Source of the DNA: Isoetes taiwanensis
Lineage: Eukaryota; Streptophyta; Lycopodiopsida; Isoetales; Isoetaceae
Assembly: GCA_021234155.1 (NCBI GenBank)
Contig: JAJEKV010000022.1
Location: forward strand, 7,287,961 to 7,351,960
Direction: 5' to 3'
Length of the DNA stretch: 64,000 bases
Shown here one piece after another: positions 21,293-33,389 of this stretch. Position numbers and translations under genes: made by a program. The notes under the pieces are model-generated. The model was not told where the DNA came from. It ran no database searches and worked only from the letters and a program-made list of their open reading frames with translations. Each line of letters begins with the position of its first letter. Positions within the stretch are counted from its first letter, which is position 1.

Positions 21293-24250
21293 TCACTTTG
21301 CAAATGCTGGCCTCCATCTCTTCTTCCAACAATTGGCATAATTATGGGTAGACTTGGTTCCTCGATCGATTGGCTCCCACCAAGTCACCGTAATAGTCTC
21401 AAAGTTCTCCTTCTTATCATCCATTTGTGGGTCCTCAGTAGCTAGGCCCACCCAAGTTGGGCACAAAGACATCATCGTATGCCATAATAAACATACCTTT
21501 CTTCAAATCTTTGTATGGGTTGAATTCCCAAGATGTTTGTCCTTCCAGTAGATATAAGGAGGAGTGATAGTAGCAATTGGCTCTACCACTACAGCCTACA
21601 TGAGGTGGAGCTTGTGCTTGCCTAGTACATGGCTTTAAGTCATTATAAGTGCCTTCACACGCTGATGTTCCCGAAGTTCTTGCAAGAGTTTCATCCAATA
21701 TTCAATCGTGGCCGTGAACTGTGGCCGAGTAGTTGGCGTTTTCGAGCACCTTTGTTAGACGTTGAACAAGCAACCCAATGCAATATATGCTTGTGGATAC
21801 TGCTGCAGTGCAAAGGTGCCAAGGTCCTTCACCGATTTCTTGGGAGGAAGCAGCTTAGGATATCCAATCTGCATCATGGGCTTCCCGCCCCTTTTTCTTT
21901 CCACATTTTTATTCCACCAAACAGTAACCAATCCGTAAGTGGGTCTAGTTTTGTAATACATGATCGCCAATCACCATTCATAGCTAAACTGAAAGTTAGA
22001 GGGGTGGTATGACTGGTCAATCTATCATCCCCATCCGTATGTAGCCTTCTATAAAACCCTTCCAATCCCGAACTTTGTCAACAAACATAGGGGACGGTGT
22101 ATTCAAGTTGCATTTGTGGAATTCATACAAGAGTTCGCATTGTGAGCACCTCTCGCCTTCTTTAAAGATGTAGAGAAGTTACCAAACAAGGCATCGATAT
22201 CATCATGTGTGTGTGGGGCATCATGAACCCTAGCTCAATCTCTTCAAACACACCAAGATATACTAGGTAAGAAAGATAGGAGAAGACATACCTATTCTTG
22301 TGTTCATCCCAGATGCTGTCCAGTCGCAAATAAAGTATCTTGGGCAGAGGCTTCAATGATGGTCCCCGTGCTCGTGGCAAATTAGGGTGTATGCCGGTAT
22401 TGATAGTGACAACTTTGACTCCAAGGCCGTTGTGTCTCAAGAATGAGGAGACCCATTTTGAGCAGATGATTCAAAACCGACAGTGGCCTCCCGTGATACT
22501 GCGTGCCCCATCTCTAATCTCTTCAAGATGCTATTCAAAGAACCTACATGGAAGTTGGAGTCATCTGCCCATAAGTCCAGGCAAAGTTTCCATAAGATCC
22601 ATTCCCATGACCATGAGTCAATGCACCACCAATGTCGTTAAATTTTGTCAAGTCTCCAGAGAGACTTTATGCGATTGTTGCAATTTTGGAATCATTGTTT
22701 TGGCTTGATCCATTTTGTCATGAATAATACAAAGATATTGGTAGGGATACCTGTGGGAGTATAATCTCCACGACCAAAAGCGACACGAGGCCCGCCTCGA
22801 AGTCTATGCGCTCTTCTTTCATCATGCAATGTACCCTCCTCTCCCTTCATCTTTGGTCTTCAAGAACTTCGACGGATCACCTCACATGTATCGTGATTTG
22901 GAGAATGCAATTTTCTTTATGAGCATCGACGTCCGGAACCTCCGCCTCCACGTTCTCTATGAAACACATCGGTGATACCTTCTTGCCGTACCAATGCCAC
23001 AACTTACGCATTAACCTCTTCTAGAATGCCGGACTTCAGTAAACATTGCAGGCAACTTTCGACATTCTCTCTTATCCCTCCTCGTTTCTCTTGCTACGGT
23101 GGGGCAAGGATTCAATTCTCCCTCACGAACATGGAAAACACGGCCTCACATGCCAACGCCGAGGAGCGAGGCTTCAAGGTGCCACAAGCTACCATGTTCG
23201 GCTTTGCGTGCACCCTCAAGAAATTGGGCCTTCCATTTCCAGATACCACTTTGAGATCCCGAGACCAAGGTACCACGCCCTTTTCGCAAACGAGATTCCC
23301 CGCAGCACCGGTCGTCCACTCTTCGACCTTTCATGTTGTTGGCGAACATGTCATAAACAAAAGTAACCCTATCACTTGATTTCATGGCAAGGAATTCCTT
23401 TCGCGATGTTAACAACTTGATTCCTAGAGAACCCCGACACAACACCTATTCTTGCAAACACAAGGTCCTCCCGTAAGTGAGGATAGCATTCGAGTGGTGA
23501 GAGAGCAAGTTTTGGTGGCCTAACAACCTTCCCCGGGTTGTCGGAATGAAAAGTGTAATGTCGTTTCTCATAATTTGGGTGCTTCATGCTCGAGCTCCCC
23601 CGGCTGGACACAATATCGCTTCCCGGTCGGTGCCGCGGTCAATATCTCGAGACCTTTACTGGCCAACACAGACGAGGTCATTGCTCCATCTCACGAAAGC
23701 ATGCCCGGCCGCACCGCAAGCAACCCCGCAACGGATGTTCACTTCAGGAAAGGGAGGGAAAACCTTCGCCATGATACTCCCACAAACTTGAAACCCGTAA
23801 ACCGGTCACAAAGCTGATCATCGGGGCCGCTGAAAGATATGAATCCCTTTCCGGCAATAATGGAGTCGCATGAGTGCCATATCTCACAATCCTTTCTAGA
23901 AGGGTATATCTTGTCACCGGGTTGTGTCTCCTTCCCCACCGCTGTCCCACTGCCTTTGTTGGGACGCCATTAGCGCATTCCACTCACGGAGCATCTTCAC
24001 TTCTCCACGTAACTAATGAGCCCCCGGCTTCGCTATTGTGGTTGCATCCGAGTTGGCCAGTGGAAGGGTGGTGGCCTTCGGAACACTTCCTCCACACCTA
24101 CTTTTCTCAAGAGTCCTTTCGATATCTCCTTGAAGTGGCATTGTGTCATTTGCCCCACAACTCCCTTTGCTACTAGATGTTCATTAAGGAAGAGATACAC
24201 AACCCGCACAAGGATTTCTTTAGTGTTAAAATCGAGTAAGGAAGACGAAA
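21293..24250 (-). pseudogene. Broken DUF7869-like transposon-type gene
   Basis: Read on the minus strand. Near 22640-22560 there is GALTHGHGNGSYGNFAWTYG. At 22440-22150 there is LPKILYLRLDSIWDEHKNRY, VFSYLSYLVYLGVFEEIELGF and PHTHDDIDALFGNFSTSLKKA, where a one-base slip in a CACACA run breaks the frame. This Asp-box, NKNRY and HTHxDID series is the core I know from DUF7869-type proteins, which may be inactive or active transposases. C-terminal pieces with WW and KD motifs follow at 21970-21293. N-terminal pieces (FVYDMFANN near 23380; several frames to 24250) are too eroded to align. The strand is opposite to its neighbours. Confidence 0.5.
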
Positions 24251-24364
24251 GCAATGCAAAATGACCTGGGGACTCCCATTCAATGGTTACAAGGATAATA
24301 AAATTGGGCGGTGCCCTTTTACGTATGAGGTGTTTAGATTCCCTTGTATAAGGTTAGTATTGGA

Positions 24365-24905
24365 ATTGAGTCTCACAATGGGTAGTAGAAAAGAAGGTTC
24401 TCACTCTGAAGAGGCCATATCCACAAGACAAATTGGGCGCACCAATTTGTTCGTGGTGGTGGAGGAGTCAGAAGTAGGCACACACCAAGGCCCCGCCCAA
24501 TTTAGCCGGGCCACCAAGAGAAAACACATTCGAGATATGCACTGGCCCAATCTTACAGCTTTCACCTATCTGGTCATGTACGTAAAGGGACAATATGGGC
24601 TGCATCACCTAATTTGTCCCATTCTTGTAAATTGGGCGGCCGCCCAATTTGAACCGAATCAGCGCTTTATAAAAAGGGTATTATTGATGCAACCGGCCCC
24701 ACAATGGGTACAAAAGAAGGTTGTCGCTCGAAAGCAGATATATCCACAAGACAAATTGGGCGCCCACCCTATTTGTTCGTGGTGGTTAAAGACTTGTGAA
24801 GTAGGCGCAGACTCGGCGCCCGCCCAATTTAGTTGTCACCAAGATAAAACACCTTCGAGATATGGGGCTTTGCCCATCCGGCTTTCACCCTACCGTCACC
24901 TACAC
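24365..24905 (+). repeat. Two-copy tandem duplication, about 318-bp period
   Basis: The first copy (about 24365-24575) and the second (about 24683-24900) share CACAATGGGTA..AAGAAGGTT, ATATCCACAAGACAAATTGGG, TTTGTTCGTGGTGGT, GAAGTAGGC, GCCCAATTTAG and TTCGAGATATG in order. The 217-residue frame at 24261-24914 spans both copies and is most likely fortuitous. Confidence 0.7.
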
Positions 24906-26299
24906 ACACACTAAGAGAACTAAGGAGGCGTATTACTAACTGAATTTATCATTGAGCTCCCAAAACAAATACAATCGAGCATTGGAAGGGCCCGACTACA
25001 AACAAGGGTTAATGGAGAAAATAGCAGTACACAAATCCCGCATGACAATTTCGTGAAAAAGGGCTGATCGTGATCGAAATTTAGAGTTTATGTAAATGTG
25101 ACAAGAACTTGGGTTGAACGAGGAGGAGTAAATCAAGGGTCAAGCCATCGAAAAAGGCGGAATGGAAAGGTGTGAATGAACAGCGTGTTTGAAGAGGTGC
25201 TAATGAACACCGCGGAATGGAAAGGCGGATTGATAAAATCGGGTAACATCACATTTGCAAAGAATTACACATCGAGGTATGGCGAATTTAACCGTGGAGC
25301 AGCACAAACCTTTGGAGATCTCGTGGCCATGAATATGAATCAAGATGTTTGGCGCCTTTGTAGAAAAGATAGTAGCCAAACAAGGTAATCGCTTTAAAAA
25401 CAACAGTTTGAAGCGCATTTACATTTAAACATGAATTCCCCAAAATTTGAATGTAATTTCCCCCAATTTTTAAAGTTAAATGTCCCACCTAATTTCGAAA
25501 TAATGTGTCCGTCCTTAACTTTCAAAAATGAGTTTCTTAAAGCACGTGCGACACGTGCATGACTCAATTAATTTTGGGCGGGCTTTAAAATGACGATTTG
25601 AAATTCAAAAAATCCGCCAAGACTCATTATTAAGGTCCACAATTAATTCCTCACGCGAAGCCATCAACTGGGTCCATTTTATTTCAAAGGGCCAAGCGCT
25701 TACATGCACGACACTTGTCTTCGCCCCAAGAGAGGTCCATAACCCTTTAAAAGCCCCTCATTCTCCTCGATCGCAGATTTAGAAAATTCAGGCGGCTTGG
25801 CGCTTTGTGCCCGCTTAAACACCGCCGCCGCCTATATTTCTTAGCCACGAAAGTCGTTTCTCAGCCCAAGACTATACTCCCAACCAATGCCGGCCGGATC
25901 GAGCTCTTGGCGCTTTGTGTCTCTGGCCGCTTGTCGCCATCCTGCTACGCCTTCCTCTGCATTGACCTATCGCCTCGGGTACCCTGCACACCAAGGAATT
26001 CTAGCGGTTGATGGCATCTCGCCCTACCACCGTGGCAAAGGTAAGGTGGACTACTTTCTAAATATAAACTTCTTGCGCTTGCACCATTAAGTATCCCCTA
26101 TAACATCTCTACATATGAACATCTTCTAGATGCCCTCACTAGTCCCTACGATGCATACCGTATGCGAATCAATAGGGCACCCAATTGCTTCCCTTAGAGT
26201 GTTTCATTTTGCAAAACATTGGACATTGGACCCAATGTGTATGGTATGATTTGCCTATCCAGAGTCACGAAAGTGGTGACGCCCGCGAGTTTATCTCGA

Positions 26300-26391
26300 G
26301 AGCACGACTACCGGGAGATGGTAGATTGGTGGCACTAAATCGCCCGCCCAAATTTAGTGGACAAGTCTACCATCCATCTGTAGTCGTGCTC
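26300..26391. repeat. Long foldback hairpin
   Basis: GAGCACGACTAC (26300-26311) pairs perfectly with GTAGTCGTGCTC (26380-26391). Further in, GATGGTAGA pairs with TCTACCATC and CACTAAAT with ATTTAGTG around a CGCCCGCCCA loop. Three collinear arm segments make a 92-base stem-loop, stronger than its neighbours. It might be a MITE, a precursor-like RNA stem or an elaborated form of the local palindromes. Confidence 0.7.
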
Positions 26392-29300
26392 GATAGGGGC
26401 AAACCGGGCGTCCCATTTTGGTGTGAGGATAAATAAATTGGGCTGCCCATCATTTTAGTATGTGGGGATTGGGAAAATTGGGCGTTTCAATTTAGTATCG
26501 TCGATCGGGCGAATTGGGCCCAATTTGGCCCTGATCTAATCGTCTCCAGACTCAAAGGCTCACCATGAGTTGAGTCGAGAAATGGGCGTCGCCCAATTTG
26601 GTGTGGAAGATCAGGATAAAGCAAATTGGTGGCCTAATTTGCCTCCATCGTGTTCGCGATCTCTTCAGCCCCAAGTCTCCCAAGTACTAACACTACTTTT
26701 GGATTCTGCGGGCAGAATTAATATGTATGAACAAAGCAGACTCCGGGTTCGGTGCATCGACCCAAATTTGCGAGAGGCTATTGCAATAGAGAATGCAAAA
26801 CGTAAGAAGAGAAAGATCCGCTTTACTGGGCATCCGGGTTGCAGCCCCATGAAGTTTTGACCGGTTCTTTTTAATGGGTCGGTGCATAGAGATAGGGAAT
26901 ATTCATCCCGGGGTCCCGGACAAACCACCTCAAGGATCTTCCTTTTCTTTGGCAAGATAGGGCAGGAAAAATGAATTCGCGTATCGCCATCGACATGGAG
27001 GTGTCGCCCGCGAACAATGATGACTTCCTCATCGACGCTTGAAGACACCGTAGATCGGACTTTGTCCGCTATAAAGTTCCACTATCTAAGTACGAGCCAT
27101 GTATGATGAACGCAAAGTATAAAGGAAAGCCCACATTCTTGCGCTTCGAAGCGATGGGCGCTGGACTCATATGAAAGTTTAGAGCGCGGTATCAAATCAA
27201 GAACTGAGACATTTTGATGGCTACTACGCCGCCGGACGCTGGATATTAGAGCACAAACAGTAACGTGTCGAAAGTTAATCGCTCACGAGTATCGTGGCAA
27301 AACCAACCTAAAGTAATACGATACTAAGTGGCTTAAGTCTAGATACAAGAAAGGTGAGACAAAGATAAGTTACCGGGGCAAGAAATGGAGCCCGATACAG
27401 TCAAGAAGGCGAGGACACACCGCTAAGGCTATTCACCGTAAAAGTCGCCACTAAACTTATATTCTGTGGAATGAAGAGAACATCAAGGTCGCCACGCGAA
27501 AAGCGTAAGAGGACCAGCGGTTCAAGAGGAACCCCAAGCGCATGGGAAAAGATTTAGGTGGTCCGTCGAAGAGGTGCAAGCGGACGGTTATCACAGAGCC
27601 CAAAACTTCTGGAGAGGGAGTCCTTGTCTTCTTCTTCATCTAAACAACCGGAGAGTAGCCGGCAGATCGTGAAGTTCACTCCATCCGGTGGCGACGCCAC
27701 CTCGGGAGAGCGTATGAGTTGTCACAAAGCGCCATAGCAAGCATCAAGCATGTGGAGAGAATCTACCCTCCGGGGGCTTCGAGATTGAAGTCGATGTGTT
27801 CAAGATGCATAAAGCCCCCCGCAAATATGACTTGTAGGGTCATAAGTCCGAGCACTTGACACTCTCTACTTAATCGCTTATCAGCCATCGATGCACCCTC
27901 CCCGGTTCGATGTCGCGGCCGCTCGATCCACGCATGCATGAAAGCAATAAAGTGGAAGAAGTCGAGGATCCGCAAAATGCGTATCATCGATTGTTAATGG
28001 CAACCATACGACTACGGTGCTGCTCAACCGCTTGTCACACAAGCTTTGGCATGGCCTCTCGAAGGAAGCACTTGGCGTAACCGATATTCTTTTTCTATGC
28101 CAAAAGGAAATGCCGAAGTCCCCGGCAGAAATCTCACAAAGAATCGAGTACGCCTCTCGGTAAGCCGTGAGAATAATGACATAACAAAGAAGACTATACA
28201 CGAGGAAGTATTTTCGAAGAAATTCAAAGAGCCTTCGCGAACCAATGGGCATTCTACGAAGCCACGTATGGGCAAACGCTGGCACTCCGCCTGGTGGAGC
28301 GATTCGTGAAGTGCACTACCACCATTACTAGTTCCCTCGCTATTCATAAGTGCTAAATTGGGCTCGCCCAATTTCAAAATTAACTATACTTTTTTCAAAT
28401 TGGGGCTCCAATTTCCTGAACGGTGCAGAAGAGGGCGCCCAATTCAAAAACGCTCGGGAAATTGGGCGCCCGCCTTAGGCCCGAGTGTCGGGATGATCTG
28501 AAATTGGTAGCCCAATTTCGCGCCATCTTGCAAGCAAATTAAGATGATGTGTATGCGCCTTTATCCGTGCCTTCTTTGTCACCGGTGATTGAAAGTCAGA
28601 AGGCCAAACGATTAAGAAGTCAACTGCGCGCGTGACTACTGACTACTTTGTATATCTTGACGACGAAGTCGCGGAATATGTGCACCGGTTGCCCAGTTAT
28701 TCTAACGAAGACCGGTTGAAGGACGAAGGGAGAAAAAATTGAGGTGAAGGATAGGCTTAGACTTTTCAATTAATTCTTCGCGCCATTAAAGTCCATGCAT
28801 CCTCTAGATCCGCAAAGCACGCTGAAGGAGATCAAGGATGGCACCACATTCCTCTGGCGGGAAGCAAGGATTATACCGAGACGACTATGAAAGTCGAGCT
28901 CGGTGAGTGAAGAAGATTGGAACAATGGAGCTGGCCCTTGTCGATACATGAAGGAGGTGAAGAAACTTCCTTTTCAAGACATGGTCGCCTTTGAGGCAAG
29001 CTCACCCCATATTCACGCGAGAACCGATGCTTATGTTCGCAAGTAGCATCGGGATGGATGTAAGGACGCAAAGAGATGGAGAAGGAAAGCTTTCCGGAGT
29101 CCTCTACAGAAAGTAGACTAATATCTTCTAGGGCCGCTTGAGGAGGGTGGCAAACCTTTCAAGTGTTTCCACGCTAGTCCGGGAGGTTTGTGCGTGGACG
29201 GTAAAACACTTCGCCCGCTTCATTGATGCGACCGGATATAATGGGAAGAAATGGCCAAAGGAAGATTATGAAAATTCTTTGACCCATTAAGCACGATGAT

Positions 29301-31892
29301 GACGGACCAGCCTTTTACCGGTAGCTATATTTATTACCCTGCACCGCCTCAATGAGTGCCTATCCGCCATGAAGACAATAGGTGGCGGTAGTGTTTGGTT
29401 GGTTCCTACCAGACCCCCGCCAGAATCCGACTACCTCTAGAGTTCGAGTTGCAAATGTCTTGTCCCCGCTAATGTATGTTGCCAGAGACGAAATGGCCAT
29501 CAAGACAGAAATAAAATTTGCTTCGGGCCACAATTGTAACATCCAAAGCAATATGCTAAGTTTCCCAAGCATTTACGAAAAACAGACATCGAAAAGAATT
29601 TGCCCGGATCACGAAAGTGTGCAAGCCCAGTGCACATTTTAAATTGGGCTTTCCTGCCTAATTTGTTTGTTGACTAGCAATGTTTCTAACATTTTCCGTG
29701 GATGCCTTATTGGTCAGATCGACCTTGGTGCGACAAGGGTGCACGGCCAGTGGGGAGGAGTAATCGTGCGTAATCGGTTGGAAAGTAGGGCGGCACCTAT
29801 CTAGTACTGGTTGATCTTTGAAGGTTGCAATCGTTCACCGACTCTTTTCCCGGTGGTGCTTTTAGCCGAAGCGGCAAAGTCTGAGCTATAAAACATTGTC
29901 TTTGAGACGCACGAGAAGCCGGAAATTAAGCTTTGTACGATATTCGAGCAACTCGATGTCATGTTGGGACGAGAAAAAATCAAGAGCCGGGCACTACGTA
30001 AGATAAAAGAGGGAAAGAAGAAGGCCTCTACTTCCAAAACCTCGGCTTTCCCAGCCTCGGAGACACCTTTGTCCGCTCGCCTACAACTATAAACGGCGCA
30101 ATCAGTTCGGAAACGGGACAAGAGCGCGATTCAAGTATGTGACTCAAAAGGGCGCTGCCCTAGGCTCTCCGGATTTGGAACCTGTTTAGGCTTAAGAAAA
30201 ACAACATCAACGACCGGGCGTGGCCGGACCGGGTGAATACCGTGACATGATTGAGGCGACCTCAAAGTTCGAGGAGGAGGTTGCTAGGGAGCCCGACTCG
30301 CCGTTGTCATGGAAACACAGAAGGGGACAATCAGATGGAGAGGATGTGGTCCCCAACACGATGAGCAAATCAAGATGTAGAGGAAGAGGTGGCGAACACG
30401 TAAGACAATCAAGGTGCACATGATGAGAATGAGGAACGGGGCCCCAAGATTTTATGCAAAGAATGGAATTGATCAAAGAGGCAAAGACAACAACCTCAGC
30501 CCCAAAGATGGAGAACCCAATGAGGGATCATTCGGGAAGATGTGCCTCCGCATCTAATGAGCGACTTATGAGTTGAAAATACGCGGAAATATGTTAATAA
30601 CAATTGTTCATACTTCTTTTTCAAAAATGATAACGTTGCACTCATTTCCTTGTCTTAAATTTCTCTAGTTTACTTTGCTAACCAAATTGGGCCCAAATAA
30701 TTTGGCTAACCCTACAAACTATAGCCTTTATTAAATTTATTTGATTCTCGCTATCCTCCATGAAGAATTGGGCGCCAATTTATCGGGCAAGAGTAAGCGC
30801 CATCAAACATGAAGTGAAGTGGAGCCGCAGTAAAACAAGATGGAGATCAAAGAGCGGACCCTCGTGAATTACTCGTGCACGCTACATTATATAATATTGA
30901 CTATGCTTATTACATCCTTACAACATTATTATATCCTTGTCAAGATTAACATATCCGAGTGTACAAAGAGTCACTCGTCGTCAACGCCGCCATGCGATGC
31001 CAGCTCAAAGATCTGCTGATCAGAAGCCAACACAGTGGACCTCAACACGAGTGAGCTTCCCGCAATTACCGCAGTCCATCGCTTTGACCGAGCCATGGAT
31101 CAAGACTAACACCACCATATAGCACGGGTAAATATCGTTGTAACTCAAGTAGCACTTGAAGGATCTGGATGTTCTCCGGACGATCCCAAAGAAGGAAGCC
31201 ATGAGAGATGAATGCAAAGGAGCCGCTTTTTATAGGCGGAGAAATTATTGATGTCAATTATTACGCATATACTAGCGAACAGGTAAATCAGAGTATAAGG
31301 TACACCCACGCCGAAATTGGGCACCGCCAATTCGCAAGATCATAACGATATGAGCATTCAAGGGCAAAGTGGGCTGCCAATTTCACCGGGGACATGTTGG
31401 ACAAGTTGCACATATAGAAGACAAGTTGTACTAATACTTTATCTCATAGATGATTACAATCTGATTACAACAAGATGACAAGCTGTTCATTTAGGGGACT
31501 CTTCGAAGTCATTTTCACCGTGCACCCCAAATCTTCTCTATCATGTACATTTGATGCTCTCTATTCCATATCGATGGATGATAACGTCGAAGGGATCAGG
31601 ATAATGGCGAGGATTTAGAGCGATCGGGTGGTCATCCAGGTCTTCCATGGGTATCTCTCGCTTGACTTCGCTTGAAGTTTTCGCGGATTCATCTTGCAGG
31701 TTGATGGAATCACGTTCAGAGTTGATCGAGACCACATGGCTAGACGAAGGCCAAATTTGATGGTCAAAATTGGTTTGAGATATATTTATACCCACAATCA
31801 TTATTGAAGGTATTATACGCAAAGATTATTGGATGTACAATCGTATATACAACCAATAATGCCGCTACGGTAGTCATCAATAATTCCTTGGC

Positions 31893-32131
31893 TATAAATA
31901 TAGTCTGCATTCGACGCCATTAAAGACATTCACGCCATGTCTCGCCATCTTCCACAGCCCCATGTTGACACCCTTACTTGCCTTATGACCTATGACGATC
32001 TTTATGCTCAGCGAGTTGAAAGGGATCTCTCGATCCCTCGGTCGTATGGTATAGCTATCGGTCGAAGAAAGACTCCCGTGAGTATCATGTTACTATCCAT
32101 ATTGTGTGGGTTCCCGGAGCGAGGCTTTTGA
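31893..32131 (+). CDS. Small ORF with TATA-like box
   Basis: TATAAATA (31893-31900) stands 37 bases before an ATG at 31937. The 64-residue frame (MSRHLPQPHVDTLTCLMTY.., ending LCGFPERGF) matches no family known to me. It may be a remnant of a longer gene. The spacing of box and start is suggestive only. Confidence 0.25.
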
Positions 32132-32921
32132 GATTAATAGAATCACCAATAATTACAATCTATGACTCATGTATTTCATAACTTTATATGATATGATGAT
32201 GTAACCTGTGTTGTGCATGATTCTCATTTGTTATGTTTCGCTTGTTATCTTCGGTTCGATTCCACGTTTTGTCGTTTTTTCCTTTTGCCGAAGAAGGAAA
32301 GTGGGCGGGCCCAATTTTCCGAAAGTGGAAGCCTTCATGAAACTACCTTCGTGCCATCCGAAGGGCAAAGTCGGACGCCGGTTCGAGGAGGAGACTATTC
32401 CCGAAAAGAAAATGGGCGGGCCCATTTCCTCTCGAAGGAAAGTGGGGGATTTCCAATTTCCTCGAGAGCCTCCATGAAATAAGATATTCATTGTTGAAGT
32501 TGCACGTCATTGGGATGTTCTCAATGTAGACAAAAACATTCTATTCACATAGGAATGGAGTACATGGATGGATTACGTAGATAATAATATCAACTAAAAC
32601 AACATGCCGAAGGCATAGGTTGAAGCAGAATGACAATAGATAATAATAGATAATATTAAACATGGGCGTTTCAATCAATATCAGTTCCACCTTAATTAGA
32701 TCCCCCAGTTGGAACTCGATATGTCTTCGTCTAGTGATACTGATCCGCCCAACCATCCAACCGCCATCCGGATAGGGAGGCCGAGGATGAGTTTGATTAC
32801 CAAAGCCACATCAGCGCCTCTTTTCCTTCTTGTAAAGCTTCTTAAACAACGACAGGAAAGTGTTGTGCACCAAACATCCTCCATTTTCAGCAACCCAACC
32901 TCTTGAGCTTGCCTCGTAAAT

Positions 32922-33143
32922 ATGGCGTTTCAAGGAAATCGGCGACCTTCCAGCTCTACCCCGCTAAGGTCATCCAGGCTCATCGCCATCCTTCATCAAC
33001 TCTCCACGACGAATGAGCTTCCCGAGTTGGCTTCTCATTTCTTACGTGCCATTTTGGTTTATCTCGCTTACGCACCTCAAGCGGAAGGCGATTCGCATGA
33101 GCTAATATTGGCTCGTGATATAATTACATTTCGCTCATTGTGA
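32922..33143 (+). CDS. Small ORF with weak histone-fold (H2A-like) pattern
   Basis: The 73-residue frame has an Arg/Ser-rich start (NRRPSSSTPLRSSR), then RLIAILHQL, ASHFLRAILVYLA and LILARDIITFR. Spacing from the first Arg to the YL of the second block equals that from RIHRLL to AVLEYL in H2A, and LILARDI resembles RIIPRHI. The stretch between helix 2 and the last loop is about seven residues too short, and many conserved H2A residues are absent. This is a pattern match by eye and could be chance. Confidence 0.2.
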   Translation: MAFQGNRRPSSSTPLRSSRLIAILHQLSTTNELPELASHFLRAILVYLAYAPQAEGDSHELILARDIITFRSL

Positions 33144-33389
33144 ATCCATAGTTTACTGGGTTCGGACCATTCGACCGGGTACGAATATGAATCTACACTA
33201 CTATGCGATTTGGCGAATCGTAACGTGGGGCGAGACCACGCCTACGTAAAGCGGGCAGAGACACAAACTTCGGTTGGCACTTTTTGTGCTTTATAGATAC
33301 AAGGCGCCATCCCACCTACACCGCACACATTTCAAAATTTGCATCATTCTACTAAATAAAACCCTTATTTTCTAAAAAATCGGGTACAT

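Larger units (their letters stand above)
24301..32460. repeat. Dispersed palindromes, consensus AAATTGGGC-n-GCCCAATTT
   Basis: Clear copies lie at 24428-24450, 24629-24650 (a perfect 22-base palindrome), 24752-24777, 26478-26496, 26511-26524, 26581-26600, 26619-26642, 28355-28374, 28399-28416, 28501-28520, 29640-29664, 30683-30707, 30764-30780, 31313-31333, 32303-32325 and 32405-32430. Arms share AAATTGG/CCAATTT, while loops and inner bases differ. The copies are therefore not simple transposed duplicates but independently varied hairpins. At 29640 the palindrome starts within the TAA stop of an open frame. Confidence 0.8.
24296..33300. other. CpG-rich block of decayed small ORFs studded with AAATTGGGC palindromes
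   Basis: No frame exceeds about 135 residues in most of this 9 kb, yet many short stretches look protein-like. Plus-strand examples are PEIKLCTIFEQLDVMLGREK with KIKSRALRKIKEGKKKAS (29900-30030), TTDYFVYLDDEVAEYVHRLP (28630-28690) and SKYEPCMMNAKYKGKPTFLR (27090-27150). More than twenty palindromes of one style are scattered through it (separate entry). CpG density is visibly higher than in the AT-rich flanks. No LTR, TIR, LINE tail or recognised plant gene is present inside. I cannot name the block. Confidence 0.5.

Noticed and set aside
24261-24914. 217-residue open frame as a gene
   Set aside because: It crosses two tandem repeat units and several palindromes, has no recognisable motif, and is explained by the duplication.
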